The position numbers and the translations under genes are program-made. From a candidate division TA06 bacterium 32_111 (GTDB taxonomy: Bacteria > Hydrothermota > 32-111), in contig LGFX01000001.1 in NCBI GenBank assembly GCA_001508335.1, positions 1 through 64,000 of the forward strand: DNA of 64,000 bases, in the 5' to 3' direction. Numbering within the stretch: position 1 is the stretch's first letter; each line of letters starts with the position of its first letter. Positions 14,890 to 23,099 of this stretch are shown here, one piece after another. The notes beneath the pieces were generated by a model, which searched no databases, was not told the origin of the DNA, and worked only from the letters and a program-made list of their open reading frames with translations.

Positions 14890-16085
14890 AAGAAAGGATT
14901 TTAACATTCGACCTTATAAGGGGCATAGCGATTATATTTATCATCTTCTTTCATTCTTCGATTTACAACTATGACAAAATACATCTTATTGACTTTTCAA
15001 ATCCACCACTTTTTATAGTTCTGATAAGTTTTATGGCTCTCTGGGGTGGAATTTTCATAATTTACTCTTCGATTTTAAACACTTTTATTTATTTGAAAAG
15101 AGATGAAAAAAATGAAAATAGTAATTTTTTAAAACTTTCTTTTTTTACTTTTTTATTTTATATTTTGATTCACTTTTCTTTAAACCTGGTTTTTGGAAGA
15201 TGGAATATAGATTTTGTTAACAACACTCCTTCCCTTACATTTATGGGGGCATTTTTAAGAGATAGAATCTCCCAATTCCATCCATACGAGAAACTTTTCG
15301 ATGGTTCCTCAATATCAACAATAGCTTTTAACATACTTTTTATTACTTTTTTGCAATCATTTTTCAAAGAAATCAAATTAAAAAGAAATGTTATTTACAT
15401 TTTTTTATTTTTAACCTCTTTTATAACTATTTTTCTTTCTTTTACAAGAGTGAGTCTTTACGGTTATTTTTCCATTTTAAAAGAACGAAACAATTTTTTA
15501 CCATCTTTACTTTTAACATTTTTCCTCTCTAACCCTTACCCTTTAATAACATATTTTTCTTATGGGCTTTTTGGAATGTTGATAGGTTATCTTATCTTTG
15601 ATGGAAGGGATGATATTTTGAAAAAGATAATTTTGCCATCGTTAATCCTGCTTATCCTTTATGGAATTTATGGGATAACAAAATTCCCCAAAACTATTTC
15701 GAAAGCTGATTACTTCTGGTACTTCAAAACCAATTTTGAACTTGGATTTTTTATTTTGAGTATTATTTCATTCTATCTTATTCTTGAAAAAAGAAATGCC
15801 CCTTTAAAAAAATTATCTTTCGTATATAATTTTAGTAGGGTAAGTCTTTCAGTGTACCTTTTGGAGGTTTTGCTCTCTGAGTTGTTTAGAAAATTTTATC
15901 TAAAAGTTAATGAAGGATGGAATATGGATATGAATGCAACTTTTCTCTTTGGTTTTTTTAATGTCATTATTTGGGTGATTATTGTTAATATCTGGAGTAA
16001 ATTTAATTTTAAATACAGTTTTGAATACTTCTGGGTGAAGATTTTTAAAATATTAGGAAAAGATTCTACAAAACTGAAAATCTGA
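14886..16085 (+). CDS. Membrane acyltransferase (acyltransferase 3 / DUF1624-like)
   Basis: 399 residues, about ten membrane segments. The start LTFDLIRGIAIIFIIFFHSS has the conserved D-x-x-R-G and His of acyltransferase-3/heparan-N-acetyltransferase-like proteins. The start codon is TTG, overlapping the stop of the preceding ligase (TTGA), with GGGGGAG upstream; translational coupling is likely. Probably transfers an acyl group to a cell-envelope substrate. Confidence 0.7.
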   Translation: MKERILTFDLIRGIAIIFIIFFHSSIYNYDKIHLIDFSNPPLFIVLISFMALWGGIFIIYSSILNTFIYLKRDEKNENSNFLKLSFFTFLFYILIHFSLNLVFGRWNIDFVNNTPSLTFMGAFLRDRISQFHPYEKLFDGSSISTIAFNILFITFLQSFFKEIKLKRNVIYIFLFLTSFITIFLSFTRVSLYGYFSILKERNNFLPSLLLTFFLSNPYPLITYFSYGLFGMLIGYLIFDGRDDILKKIILPSLILLILYGIYGITKFPKTISKADYFWYFKTNFELGFFILSIISFYLILEKRNAPLKKLSFVYNFSRVSLSVYLLEVLLSELFRKFYLKVNEGWNMDMNATFLFGFFNVIIWVIIVNIWSKFNFKYSFEYFWVKIFKILGKDSTKLKI

Positions 16086-16097
16086 AAGGAGATTTAT

Positions 16098-17315
16098 ATG
16101 AAGAAGATATTTTATATTTTGATTTTTATTTTTCTTCTTTTCTCATGTGCTAAGGCTGATAGCGGTAAAAAAATTGAAAAGAAGGAGAGTGATTTCGGTA
16201 AGGGAGAGAACTTCTATAATTTTTTTGGCTTTGACCTTTTGAACAGGTTGTTCTATGAGGATGAAAATGTCGTGATTTCACCTTTCAGTATCTCAACTGC
16301 ACTCGCTATAACTTATGAAGGGGCTGGTGGAGAAACTGAAAAGGAGATAAAAAGGGTTTTTCATTTTCCAGATAAGGAGAGTTTGAGAAAAATCTATTCC
16401 AACCAGATAAAAAATTTTGATAAGGAAAGCAAAGAGATAACCATAAAGATTTCAAATGGACTCTGGATGGAAAAGTCATATAAATTCAGAAAGGATTATC
16501 CTGAAAGGATAAAAGAGAGTTATAATTCCTTTGCACAAAAACTTGATTTTATAAATGAAACTGAAGAATCAAGATTGAAGATCAATAAATTTATTGAAGA
16601 GTTCACTGAAGAGAAGATCAAAGATTTTATCCCTAAAGGGATGATAGATGAATCTACTGCACTTGTGATTACAAACGCTATATATTTTAACTCTCTATGG
16701 GAAAAGCAGTTTGAAAAGAAATATACTTTTGAAGAAGATTTTTTTGTTAATAAAAATAAAAAAGTTAAATGTAAGATGATGTCAACTAAACTTGAAAAAC
16801 CTTTAAAATATTTTGAAAATGAGAAATTTTTTATAGTTGAATTTCCTTATGCAGATTCAAATTTTTCAGCATTCTTTATTGTTCCCAAAGAAGAGATCAA
16901 AACTCTTTACCCACTTAAATATAGTGAAATTGAAAATAGTATAGATTCGATGAGGTATGAAAAATTCGACAGAATCTCTTTCCCAAAATTCAAACTTGAA
17001 AAAAAGTATTTACTAAACGAAATTTTGATAAAGATGGGAATGAAAGAGTCTTTTACACAAAATGCTGATTTCTCATTCATAACGGATTTTTCTGATCTTT
17101 ATATAAGTAATGTTATACATCAATCCTTTTTAAAAGTTGATGAGGAGGGAAGTGAGGCTGCAGCAGCAACTGGCGTTGTAATAGTTAAAGAAACCGCTGT
17201 AATACCTAAAAGAATTTTAAAAATTGATAAACCATTCCTCTTTATAATTATGGAGAAGCAGACAGGTAATATGCTTTTCATAGCAAAAGTAGAGAATCCA
17301 CAATTTGAAGAGTAA
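16098..17315 (+). CDS. Serpin, secreted lipoprotein
   Basis: 405 residues, normal serpin length. The signal ends in LLFSC (lipobox, Cys at 17). Serpin landmarks: NVVISPFSISTALA (near 55), ITNAIYFNSLWEKQF (near 193) and the C-terminal KPFLFIIMEKQTGNMLFIAKVENP. The hinge EEGSEAAAATG (about 349-359) with small residues at P12-P9 marks an inhibitory serpin able to insert its loop. The loop after the hinge, VVIVKETAVIPKR, is about three residues longer than in alpha-1-antitrypsin, so P1 cannot be fixed; Lys, Glu or Val are candidates. Target protease unknown. Confidence 0.9.
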   Translation: MKKIFYILIFIFLLFSCAKADSGKKIEKKESDFGKGENFYNFFGFDLLNRLFYEDENVVISPFSISTALAITYEGAGGETEKEIKRVFHFPDKESLRKIYSNQIKNFDKESKEITIKISNGLWMEKSYKFRKDYPERIKESYNSFAQKLDFINETEESRLKINKFIEEFTEEKIKDFIPKGMIDESTALVITNAIYFNSLWEKQFEKKYTFEEDFFVNKNKKVKCKMMSTKLEKPLKYFENEKFFIVEFPYADSNFSAFFIVPKEEIKTLYPLKYSEIENSIDSMRYEKFDRISFPKFKLEKKYLLNEILIKMGMKESFTQNADFSFITDFSDLYISNVIHQSFLKVDEEGSEAAAATGVVIVKETAVIPKRILKIDKPFLFIIMEKQTGNMLFIAKVENPQFEE

Positions 17316-17437
17316 TATTTATCTGACAGTGTAATTTTTAAATTATCGATTTTTTATTTTAAAATTTTTTAAAACAACTAATAGTTTAACTTAAATTTGG
17401 CATAATTTTTATTTATAATTTCTTAAAAGGAGTTTTT

Positions 17438-17917
17438 ATGGATGAAGTAAAAAAAGATATCGATGAACTCATCCAGAAGGTTGAAGAAGAGGAGGATAAA
17501 AAAAGTAAAGAGTTGAAAAAGGAAAGTAACAATTTAAGACGTATTTCACTTACTGTTACTTTTTTCGTTTTTCTTTTTCTTTTTGTATTTTCAATTTTTT
17601 TTAACATCAAAAGATTTGAAGATTTGAATAGTTTGAATTTAACTGAAAGTGAGATTGAAGAAAACAAAAAAGTTTTCCTTTACCTCACAGTTATGAAGAT
17701 AAACAATTTTAAAGAACAGAGCGGTTTTTTACCTAAAGATTTGAAAGGTCTTGTGAAAGATGAAGATTCAATTTTATATAAAATTTTAGATGATTCAATT
17801 TTTCAGCTTGAAATCGAGAATAATGGCAAAAAGATAATTTACAATTCTAACGAAGATCCTGTTACACTTCTTCCAGATAAATTTAAAAATTTAATTTTAA
17901 GTGGGGAGAAAAAATGA
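17438..17917 (+). CDS. Coiled-coil membrane protein paired with pilin
   Basis: 159 residues: an acidic/basic coiled-coil N-terminus (residues 1-35), a membrane segment (about 37-57, LTVTFFVFLFLFVFSIFF), and a soluble domain. The pattern VFLYLTVMKINNFKEQSGFLPKDLKGLV recalls the N-terminal helix and loop of pseudopilins. The stop overlaps the start of the pilin gene by 4 bases. It may be an assembly partner or diverged pseudopilin; no firm family. Confidence 0.55.
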   Translation: MDEVKKDIDELIQKVEEEEDKKSKELKKESNNLRRISLTVTFFVFLFLFVFSIFFNIKRFEDLNSLNLTESEIEENKKVFLYLTVMKINNFKEQSGFLPKDLKGLVKDEDSILYKILDDSIFQLEIENNGKKIIYNSNEDPVTLLPDKFKNLILSGEKK

Positions 17918-18378
17918 AAGGTGGATTTTCTCTTATCGAGTTGATGGTAGTTATTTTGATAATTTCCATTCTTGTAAGTTTTGCTGTTCCATCATTCTAT
18001 GAAGCTAAAAAAAGTGCTGAGGCTGCGAAAGTTATCACAGATTTTGAGGTAATAAGAGATGCTGTTGTTGCTTATTATGCTGATTATGGGAAATTTCCTC
18101 CAGATATGGGACCCGGAATAATACCTAAAGATTTAAAGAAATATTTACCTAAAGGATTTAAGTTCGATTATAGACCTAAAAGGGATATCAGGTATGATTG
18201 GGAAAATTGGGTTGTAAACAATAAGCCTAAACATCCAAAAACTGGAATACTTTATGGGATTTCTTTAACAACAAAAGATAAAGCTTTAGTTAAAAAAGTT
18301 AAGGGAATATTCAGAGGGGCTTTTCAATACTCACTCAACAATAATTATACTTTTGTTCTTGAATATATTTCTAAATAA
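17914..18378 (+). CDS. Type IV pilin / type II pseudopilin-like protein
   Basis: 154 residues with an extremely short leader: KGG^FSLIELMVVILIISILVS, the prepilin peptidase site after Gly4 followed by Glu at mature position 5 and the hydrophobic helix. Then VVAYYADYGKFPPDMG near residue 50 resembles GspG-like pseudopilins. No pilus ATPase or prepilin peptidase is nearby, so its machine must be encoded elsewhere. Confidence 0.8.
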   Translation: MKGGFSLIELMVVILIISILVSFAVPSFYEAKKSAEAAKVITDFEVIRDAVVAYYADYGKFPPDMGPGIIPKDLKKYLPKGFKFDYRPKRDIRYDWENWVVNNKPKHPKTGILYGISLTTKDKALVKKVKGIFRGAFQYSLNNNYTFVLEYISK

Positions 18379-18418
18379 AAGGTTGATTTAATTTTAAAAG
18401 TGGAATATACTATTCTTG

Positions 18419-18949
18419 ATGTTGAAAAAAATTATTATATTTTTTTTAATAATTTCATTGAATCAACTTTTACTATATCCACAAACGGAAGAATCGGATA
18501 GTTTAAAATCTTTAAACAATAAACCTTTGTGTTGTCTCCAATTCCCATTTCTTTCAAATAATCAAAATGTAGCGAAAGACAATCTAATTTTTGGATGTTG
18601 TGTTGGTTCTCCTGTTGCAGGTTCAATAATAGTTTCCGCTGTTGGGTTTGTTCTCCTTCTCCTGATTGGAATTTTAGAATTTGTATTCTCCTTGGGGCAG
18701 AGTAAAAGTGTTATAGACTCTATAGGGAATTTTGGAATTCCAACTTTTATTGTACTACTTTCATTTTCAACTCTATTGAGTTTACTATCTATAGTTTTTA
18801 CTCCTTACTATGATTACTCTTCGAAAGAGATAAAAAAAGGTTATAAAAATTTTATTGTTCTGTTGGAAAGGGGAACAGGATGTCTTGGTTCAACTTTGCT
18901 CTCTTTACTAACAGTTTATCTGATCTTCAAAAATAGCGAGGGAAATTAA
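18419..18949 (+). CDS. Membrane protein preceding ABC exporter, unknown
   Basis: 176 residues from the ATG at 18419 (a TTG lies just before). N-terminal signal or membrane helix, then three hydrophobic segments (about 62-90, 102-122, 150-170) and a Cys-rich patch (CCLQFPF, FGCCVG). The stop overlaps the ABC ATPase start by one base, suggesting co-expression. Family unknown. Confidence 0.55.
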   Translation: MLKKIIIFFLIISLNQLLLYPQTEESDSLKSLNNKPLCCLQFPFLSNNQNVAKDNLIFGCCVGSPVAGSIIVSAVGFVLLLLIGILEFVFSLGQSKSVIDSIGNFGIPTFIVLLSFSTLLSLLSIVFTPYYDYSSKEIKKGYKNFIVLLERGTGCLGSTLLSLLTVYLIFKNSEGN

Positions 18950-19677
18950 TGGTTGTTGTGAAGGTAGAAAATTTACAAAAAAACTTTGGAAAGGTAAAAG
19001 CTTTGAGAGGGATAAGTTTCGAATGTTTTGAAGGTGAAATCTTTGGACTTATTGGACCAAATGGTGCAGGGAAGTCAACATGTTTGAGAATCCTTTCAAC
19101 TATTCTTTCAAAAAGTGAAGGTGAAGTAAAAATTTTTGATTACGATGTATCAGAAAAGATGAAGATAAAAAGGATAATATCCTACCTCCCAGAGGATGCA
19201 GGTGCTTACAAAAATCTCAAAGGTATAGATTATTTGAAATTTTTCGTTAACTTTTTCACAGATGTACAAGATAAAGATAAAACCTTAGAGTATGGGATAG
19301 AGTTATCCTCTCTCGGTGAAAGATTGAACGATAAGATAGAAACATACTCTAAAGGGATGGTGAGAAGATTACTAATAGCAAGGAGTTTGATGATAAACCC
19401 TAAACTTGCTATACTCGATGAACCAACCTCAGGGCTTGATGTAATAAATGCTACCCAGATAAGGGATATTATAAAAAATAAGGCAAAAGAAGGAACAACT
19501 TTTATAGTTTCTTCTCACAATATGCTTGAAGTGGATTATCTTTGTGACAGGATATCTCTTATAAACAACGGGTTGATAGTTGAAAGTGGAGATATAAGAG
19601 GATTGAAAGAGAAATATAGAGCCCAGAACATTGAGGAGATTTTTGTTAAAGTTGTTGGGGTTAAAAATGATTTTTAA
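18949..19677 (+). CDS. ABC transporter ATP-binding protein (NatA-like)
   Basis: 242 residues. Walker A GPNGAGKST (near 39), signature YSKGMVRRLLIARS (near 131) in place of the canonical LSGGQ, Walker B LAILDEPTSGLD (near 154) and the H-loop SSHNMLE (near 188). Energises the permease that follows, with an 11-base overlap. The LSKGM-type signature is usual for the NatA/ABC-2 exporter group, whose substrates range from Na+ to drugs. Confidence 0.85.
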   Translation: MVVVKVENLQKNFGKVKALRGISFECFEGEIFGLIGPNGAGKSTCLRILSTILSKSEGEVKIFDYDVSEKMKIKRIISYLPEDAGAYKNLKGIDYLKFFVNFFTDVQDKDKTLEYGIELSSLGERLNDKIETYSKGMVRRLLIARSLMINPKLAILDEPTSGLDVINATQIRDIIKNKAKEGTTFIVSSHNMLEVDYLCDRISLINNGLIVESGDIRGLKEKYRAQNIEEIFVKVVGVKNDF

Positions 19678-20917
19678 TATTATTAAAAAAGAGGTTAGAG
19701 AACTTTTAACGAGATCAACTATAATCTCACTTGTTTTTGTTTCTTTTATGTTGGGTTATATTGGGAATTTTGTTTCTAAGGCTGAAGAGGGAGTTTCAAA
19801 GAAAAGTGCTAATATAATTGTTGAAGATAAAGATTCAACAGACCTATCCCACCTTTTCTCTTCTTTACTTTTAAAATTTTCAGATAAAGATTTTGCTAAC
19901 AATAGTTTTAATGAAAGAGTTGAAAAACTTAAAAAGGATGGTGGGGCCATCGTAACACTTGAAAAAGGTTTTCAGGATTCAATTTTGAAAGAAGGGAAGG
20001 GAGAGGTAAAAATAGAATGGGTTTTAAAAGGTACTGGACTTTACGATTTTATTTCTTCAGACGTCATCAAAAATGGTTTAAATTACACAAAGAATGAACT
20101 GATAAAATATCTTCTTTTGAGAAAAGGTATAAAAAATGAGAATATTTTAGAGCCGTTAAAAATAAAAAATGAGAATGTAGAAGTAAAGGGAAAAGTTTTT
20201 AAATCGGTTGATCCAAAATTGCTTTATTCATTTCTTGGTAAACAAACGAACTTTGTGCCTGTGATAATTATGATGCTTATAATAATGTCTGGAGGTATGA
20301 TAATATCTTCTATGGGAATGGAGAAGGAGAATAAAACTTTAGAAACACTTTTAACTATGCCTGTTGAGAGAAGGGATATAGTTCTTGGGAAAATAATCGG
20401 AGGTGGATTGGTCGGAATAATAATGGCTTCAATATACATGATTGGATTCTATAATTATATGAAAGGTTTTACAGGAAACATCTCAAGCAGTTTTGATATC
20501 AAAGTTTTTTCTATTCTTGATTACACATTGGTTGGTGTATCCATTTTTTTATCATTGCTTTCAGGACTTTCTCTATGTTTACTTTTAGGAATCTTTGCAA
20601 AAAATTACAGATCTGCACAGACATTAACGATGCCTGTATCTATTCTCGCTATAATACCCTTCTTTTTAACTATGTTTAAAGATTTTAATTCCCTTTCATT
20701 ACCTTTTAAAATTGTAGTTTTTCTGATACCATTTTCACATCCTATGATGGCGATGAAACTTATTTTTTTTGAACAGTACAGGATGCTCTTTTATGGAATA
20801 GGATACAATCTTTTATTCTTTGTAATCCTATCAATTATTATTGTAAAGATTTTCAACACAGATTATATAATAACTGGTAAAGGGTTCGAAAAGTTATTCA
20901 AAAGAAGATTTTTCTAA
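19667..20917 (+). CDS. ABC-2 type permease (NatB-like)
   Basis: 416 residues using the ATG at 19667; an upstream in-frame start would lie deep inside the ATPase gene. One N-terminal membrane helix, an extracytoplasmic domain of about 150 residues, then a cluster of five or six helices from residue 205 with the typical EKENKTLETLLTMPVERRDIVLGKI cytoplasmic segment. Forms an exporter with the preceding ATPase. Ends just before a bidirectional terminator. Confidence 0.85.
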   Translation: MIFNIIKKEVRELLTRSTIISLVFVSFMLGYIGNFVSKAEEGVSKKSANIIVEDKDSTDLSHLFSSLLLKFSDKDFANNSFNERVEKLKKDGGAIVTLEKGFQDSILKEGKGEVKIEWVLKGTGLYDFISSDVIKNGLNYTKNELIKYLLLRKGIKNENILEPLKIKNENVEVKGKVFKSVDPKLLYSFLGKQTNFVPVIIMMLIIMSGGMIISSMGMEKENKTLETLLTMPVERRDIVLGKIIGGGLVGIIMASIYMIGFYNYMKGFTGNISSSFDIKVFSILDYTLVGVSIFLSLLSGLSLCLLLGIFAKNYRSAQTLTMPVSILAIIPFFLTMFKDFNSLSLPFKIVVFLIPFSHPMMAMKLIFFEQYRMLFYGIGYNLLFFVILSIIIVKIFNTDYIITGKGFEKLFKRRFF

Positions 20918-20921
20918 ATTG

Positions 20922-20950
20922 AAAACCCCATAATTAATATGGGGTTTTTT
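20922..20950. terminator. Bidirectional intrinsic terminator
   Basis: Stem AACCCCAT/ATGGGGTT with a 7-base loop, flanked by an A-run on the left and a T6 run on the right. It sits between two convergent genes and can serve both strands. Confidence 0.85.
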
Positions 20951-20979
20951 AGTGTATATTTTTCTAAAAAGAGACGGTA

Positions 20980-21558
20980 TTATTTCAATATAACGATCTT
21001 CTCTTTGTAAATTTCATTCCCATTTTTTATAAGTAAAAAGTATTTACCATTTGGAAGAGAGTTTACATCACATTTTATTTCTAAACCATTTATATTGAAT
21101 ATATGTATTTGTACATCCTTTCCAATATTTTTAATATCTATAGTTTTTGAGATTGTTACCGGATTTTGTGGAGGAACAGGATTTGGTGGGATTATATTGT
21201 GTCTTCTCCTATCAGGAAGAGAGTTTAACTGAGTTGAATTGTCATCATCAGGAATGACAGGTTGAGGTGGGATTACGTAGTTTCTGTGTCTATCAGGAAG
21301 AGAGTTTAACTGAGTTGAATTGTCATCATCAGGAATGATAGGTTGAGGTGGGATTATGTAGTTTCTGTGTCTATCAGGAAGAGAGTTTAACTGAGTTGAA
21401 TTGTCATCATCAGGAATGACAGGTTGAGGCGGGATTATGTAGTTTCTGTGTCTATCAGGAAGAGAGTTAACAAAAGTGTTATTATCCTTAACATTTCCAT
21501 TTGCAAAAATTGTAACCGTTATTAACAACAGTAACGAAATTGTTAAAAGTTTTTTCAT
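20980..21558 (-). CDS. Secreted repeat protein with T9SS-like C-terminal domain
   Basis: 192 residues from the ATG at 21556-21558, which is preceded (minus strand) by a strong AGGAGGT site. Signal peptide, then four copies (the last diverged) of a 27-residue unit of the form NSLPDRHRNYIIPPQP plus IPDDDNSTQL. The last 60 residues (IHIFNINGLEIKC, then NSLPNGKYFLLIKNGN and KIVILK) match the beta-sandwich sorting domain of type IX secretion substrates. The repeats are Pro-rich, alternate basic and acidic patches, and are likely extended. Function unknown. The only large minus-strand gene in the window. Confidence 0.75.
   Translation of the reverse strand: MKKLLTISLLLLITVTIFANGNVKDNNTFVNSLPDRHRNYIIPPQPVIPDDDNSTQLNSLPDRHRNYIIPPQPIIPDDDNSTQLNSLPDRHRNYVIPPQPVIPDDDNSTQLNSLPDRRRHNIIPPNPVPPQNPVTISKTIDIKNIGKDVQIHIFNINGLEIKCDVNSLPNGKYFLLIKNGNEIYKEKIVILK
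21205..21468 (-). repeat. Tandem 81-base coding repeats
   Basis: About three near-identical 81-base units plus a diverged partial one, encoding the 27-residue repeats of the secreted protein. Differences between copies are few, indicating recent duplication or ongoing homogenisation. Confidence 0.85.
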
Positions 21559-21705
21559 GAGACCTCCTTTTTTTTGTTGCTTATGTAAATACAATAATTG
21601 TGCCAAATTTTAAATTCACAAAAGAGGGGAGTTTACTTTTTTTGTTGACAACTTAAATGTAAAAATTTATTTACAGGTGTCTATGTTGATGTCATTTTAA
21701 ACCTA

Positions 21706-21733
21706 TTGATTTTTTCATGTTATATGTTATACT
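21706..21733 (+). promoter_or_regulatory. Promoter of rpmB
   Basis: TTGATT (21706-21711), 16-base spacer, TATACT (21728-21733), ending 23 bases before the rpmB start. A second, weaker candidate lies upstream with TTGACA at 21645-21650. Confidence 0.5.
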
Positions 21734-21756
21734 TCAGCAAAAAAAGGAGAAATAAT

Positions 21757-21948
21757 ATGGCTAACAGATGCGAAATTTGTGGAAAAGGACCTCAGTTTGG
21801 CTCAAGTGTTTCACATGCTCATAATGAGACAAAGAAAAAAAGAATGCCAAATCTTAGAAGGGTAAAAGCAAAAATGGGCAGTCAGGTTAAATATATCTAC
21901 GTTTGTTCAAGATGCCTTCGTTCAGGTGCTGTTAAGAAAGTTGTTTAA
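21757..21948 (+). CDS. rpmB: Ribosomal protein bL28
   Basis: 63 residues from the ATG at 21757, with AAAAAGGAG upstream; an earlier in-frame start would add a non-homologous extension. ANRCEICGKGPQFGSSVSHAHN is the L28 N-terminus. CEIC near residue 5 and CSRC near 52 form the zinc-binding four-Cys version of the protein. Transcribed alone, with a new promoter overlapping its end. Confidence 0.95.
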   Translation: MANRCEICGKGPQFGSSVSHAHNETKKKRMPNLRRVKAKMGSQVKYIYVCSRCLRSGAVKKVV

Positions 21949-21951
21949 CTA

Positions 21952-21980
21952 TTGACATAGATGATTTATTCAATTATTAT
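21952..21980 (+). promoter_or_regulatory. Near-consensus sigma-70 promoter for the PorV-truB operon
   Basis: TTGACA (21952-21957), 17-base spacer, TATTAT (21975-21980). It starts 3 bases after the rpmB stop and is the best promoter in the window. Drives the gene at 22008 and probably the long run of tightly packed genes after it. Confidence 0.75.
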
Positions 21981-22007
21981 CCTAATATAAAATATTAGGA
22001 GATTATA

Positions 22008-23099
22008 ATGAAAAAAATTATATTACTTATAACTTCGATCTTTACATTCGTACTTATCTTTTCAACCGCCTCCCAGGCAGGTGCAGTTTTCTTGCTCATA
22101 TATCCAGGGTCAAGGGCAGTTTCCCTTGGAAACTCCTATACTGCAATATCTGATGATGCACTCGCTCCATATTATAATCCTGCAGGGATGGGTTTGCAGG
22201 AAAAAAGAGATATAGTACTGATGCATGCCCCCTGGCTTACCGGGCTTGGGGAAGGTATGTATTATGAATATCTTTCAGCAGTTATTCCAACCAATTATGG
22301 TGTTTGGGGTGGAAGTATAATCTACCTTACAACGGGAGAAATGTCTGCAGAGGAGAACAACGACCCAACAGCCATCTGGAATACTTTTGATCTTGCTATA
22401 AATCTTTCCTACTCCTATAGGATACGAAAAGATCTATCCGTTGGAGTTTCAGGCAAATTCATCTATTCTTTTTTAGCACCAGATTGGATAATACAGAGAT
22501 ATATGGGGGAAGAGAGGGGTGGACAGGGACAATCTGTTGCTCTTGATTTAGGTTTTCTCAAAAAATTCGGTGAAAAGACATCTCTTGGGATCTCCCTATC
22601 AAATTTAGGACCTGGATTAAAATACCTTGCTGATGGTTCAACTGATGATCTGCCAAGAACATTGAGAATAGGTTTTGCACAGACGATAATTGAAAATGAG
22701 TTGAACAAACTTCTTTTCACAACCGATCTGACAAAAGTTATCGCTGGAATAAAACTGGATTCCCTCTCAAAAGAGGATTTCACATTCGAATTAACAAAAA
22801 TCATCGCAAAGTATAATAGAGATGTTGACCCTGTAACCGGTGACACATTACCTCAACTTTCTTTGCTTGAAGCTGAATTTCTTGATACCTGGCTTGGGGC
22901 TGGTTTTGAGTACACCTATTACAACCTTCTATCTTTAAGGTTAGGATATTTTCTCGATTACTATGGACAGAGGTATGGTTTCACATTCGGTGGTGGGATC
23001 ATTGTAAAAAACAGTTTCAGGCTTGATCTTGGAATAGATTCAGATATCTATTCCTTCCCAACAACGAACTACAGGATCTCTATTGGTTTCAGGTGGTGA
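22008..23099 (+). CDS. PorV/UPF0164-like outer-membrane barrel protein
   Basis: 363 residues with a signal peptide (to about residue 25). AVFLLIYPGSRAVSLGNSYTAISDDALAPYYNPAGMG is the PorV/PorQ family start (G-x-x-A/S-ALG, then D-x-x-A-x-x-NPAG). The rest is alternating beta-strand sequence ending in Trp (SIGFRW), as outer-membrane barrels do. In T9SS bacteria PorV shuttles or anchors secreted proteins; here the exact role is open. Strong promoter upstream; stop overlaps truB. Confidence 0.8.
   Translation: MKKIILLITSIFTFVLIFSTASQAGAVFLLIYPGSRAVSLGNSYTAISDDALAPYYNPAGMGLQEKRDIVLMHAPWLTGLGEGMYYEYLSAVIPTNYGVWGGSIIYLTTGEMSAEENNDPTAIWNTFDLAINLSYSYRIRKDLSVGVSGKFIYSFLAPDWIIQRYMGEERGGQGQSVALDLGFLKKFGEKTSLGISLSNLGPGLKYLADGSTDDLPRTLRIGFAQTIIENELNKLLFTTDLTKVIAGIKLDSLSKEDFTFELTKIIAKYNRDVDPVTGDTLPQLSLLEAEFLDTWLGAGFEYTYYNLLSLRLGYFLDYYGQRYGFTFGGGIIVKNSFRLDLGIDSDIYSFPTTNYRISIGFRW

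Noticed and set aside
17396-17419. Sigma-54 promoter upstream of the pilin pair (TTGGCATAA...)
   Set aside because: The -12 GC element is absent at the right distance; only the TGGCA half fits.
21205-21468. Possible CRISPR array from regular repeats
   Set aside because: The units are 81 bases without spacers and stay in one reading frame of a secreted protein, so they are coding repeats.
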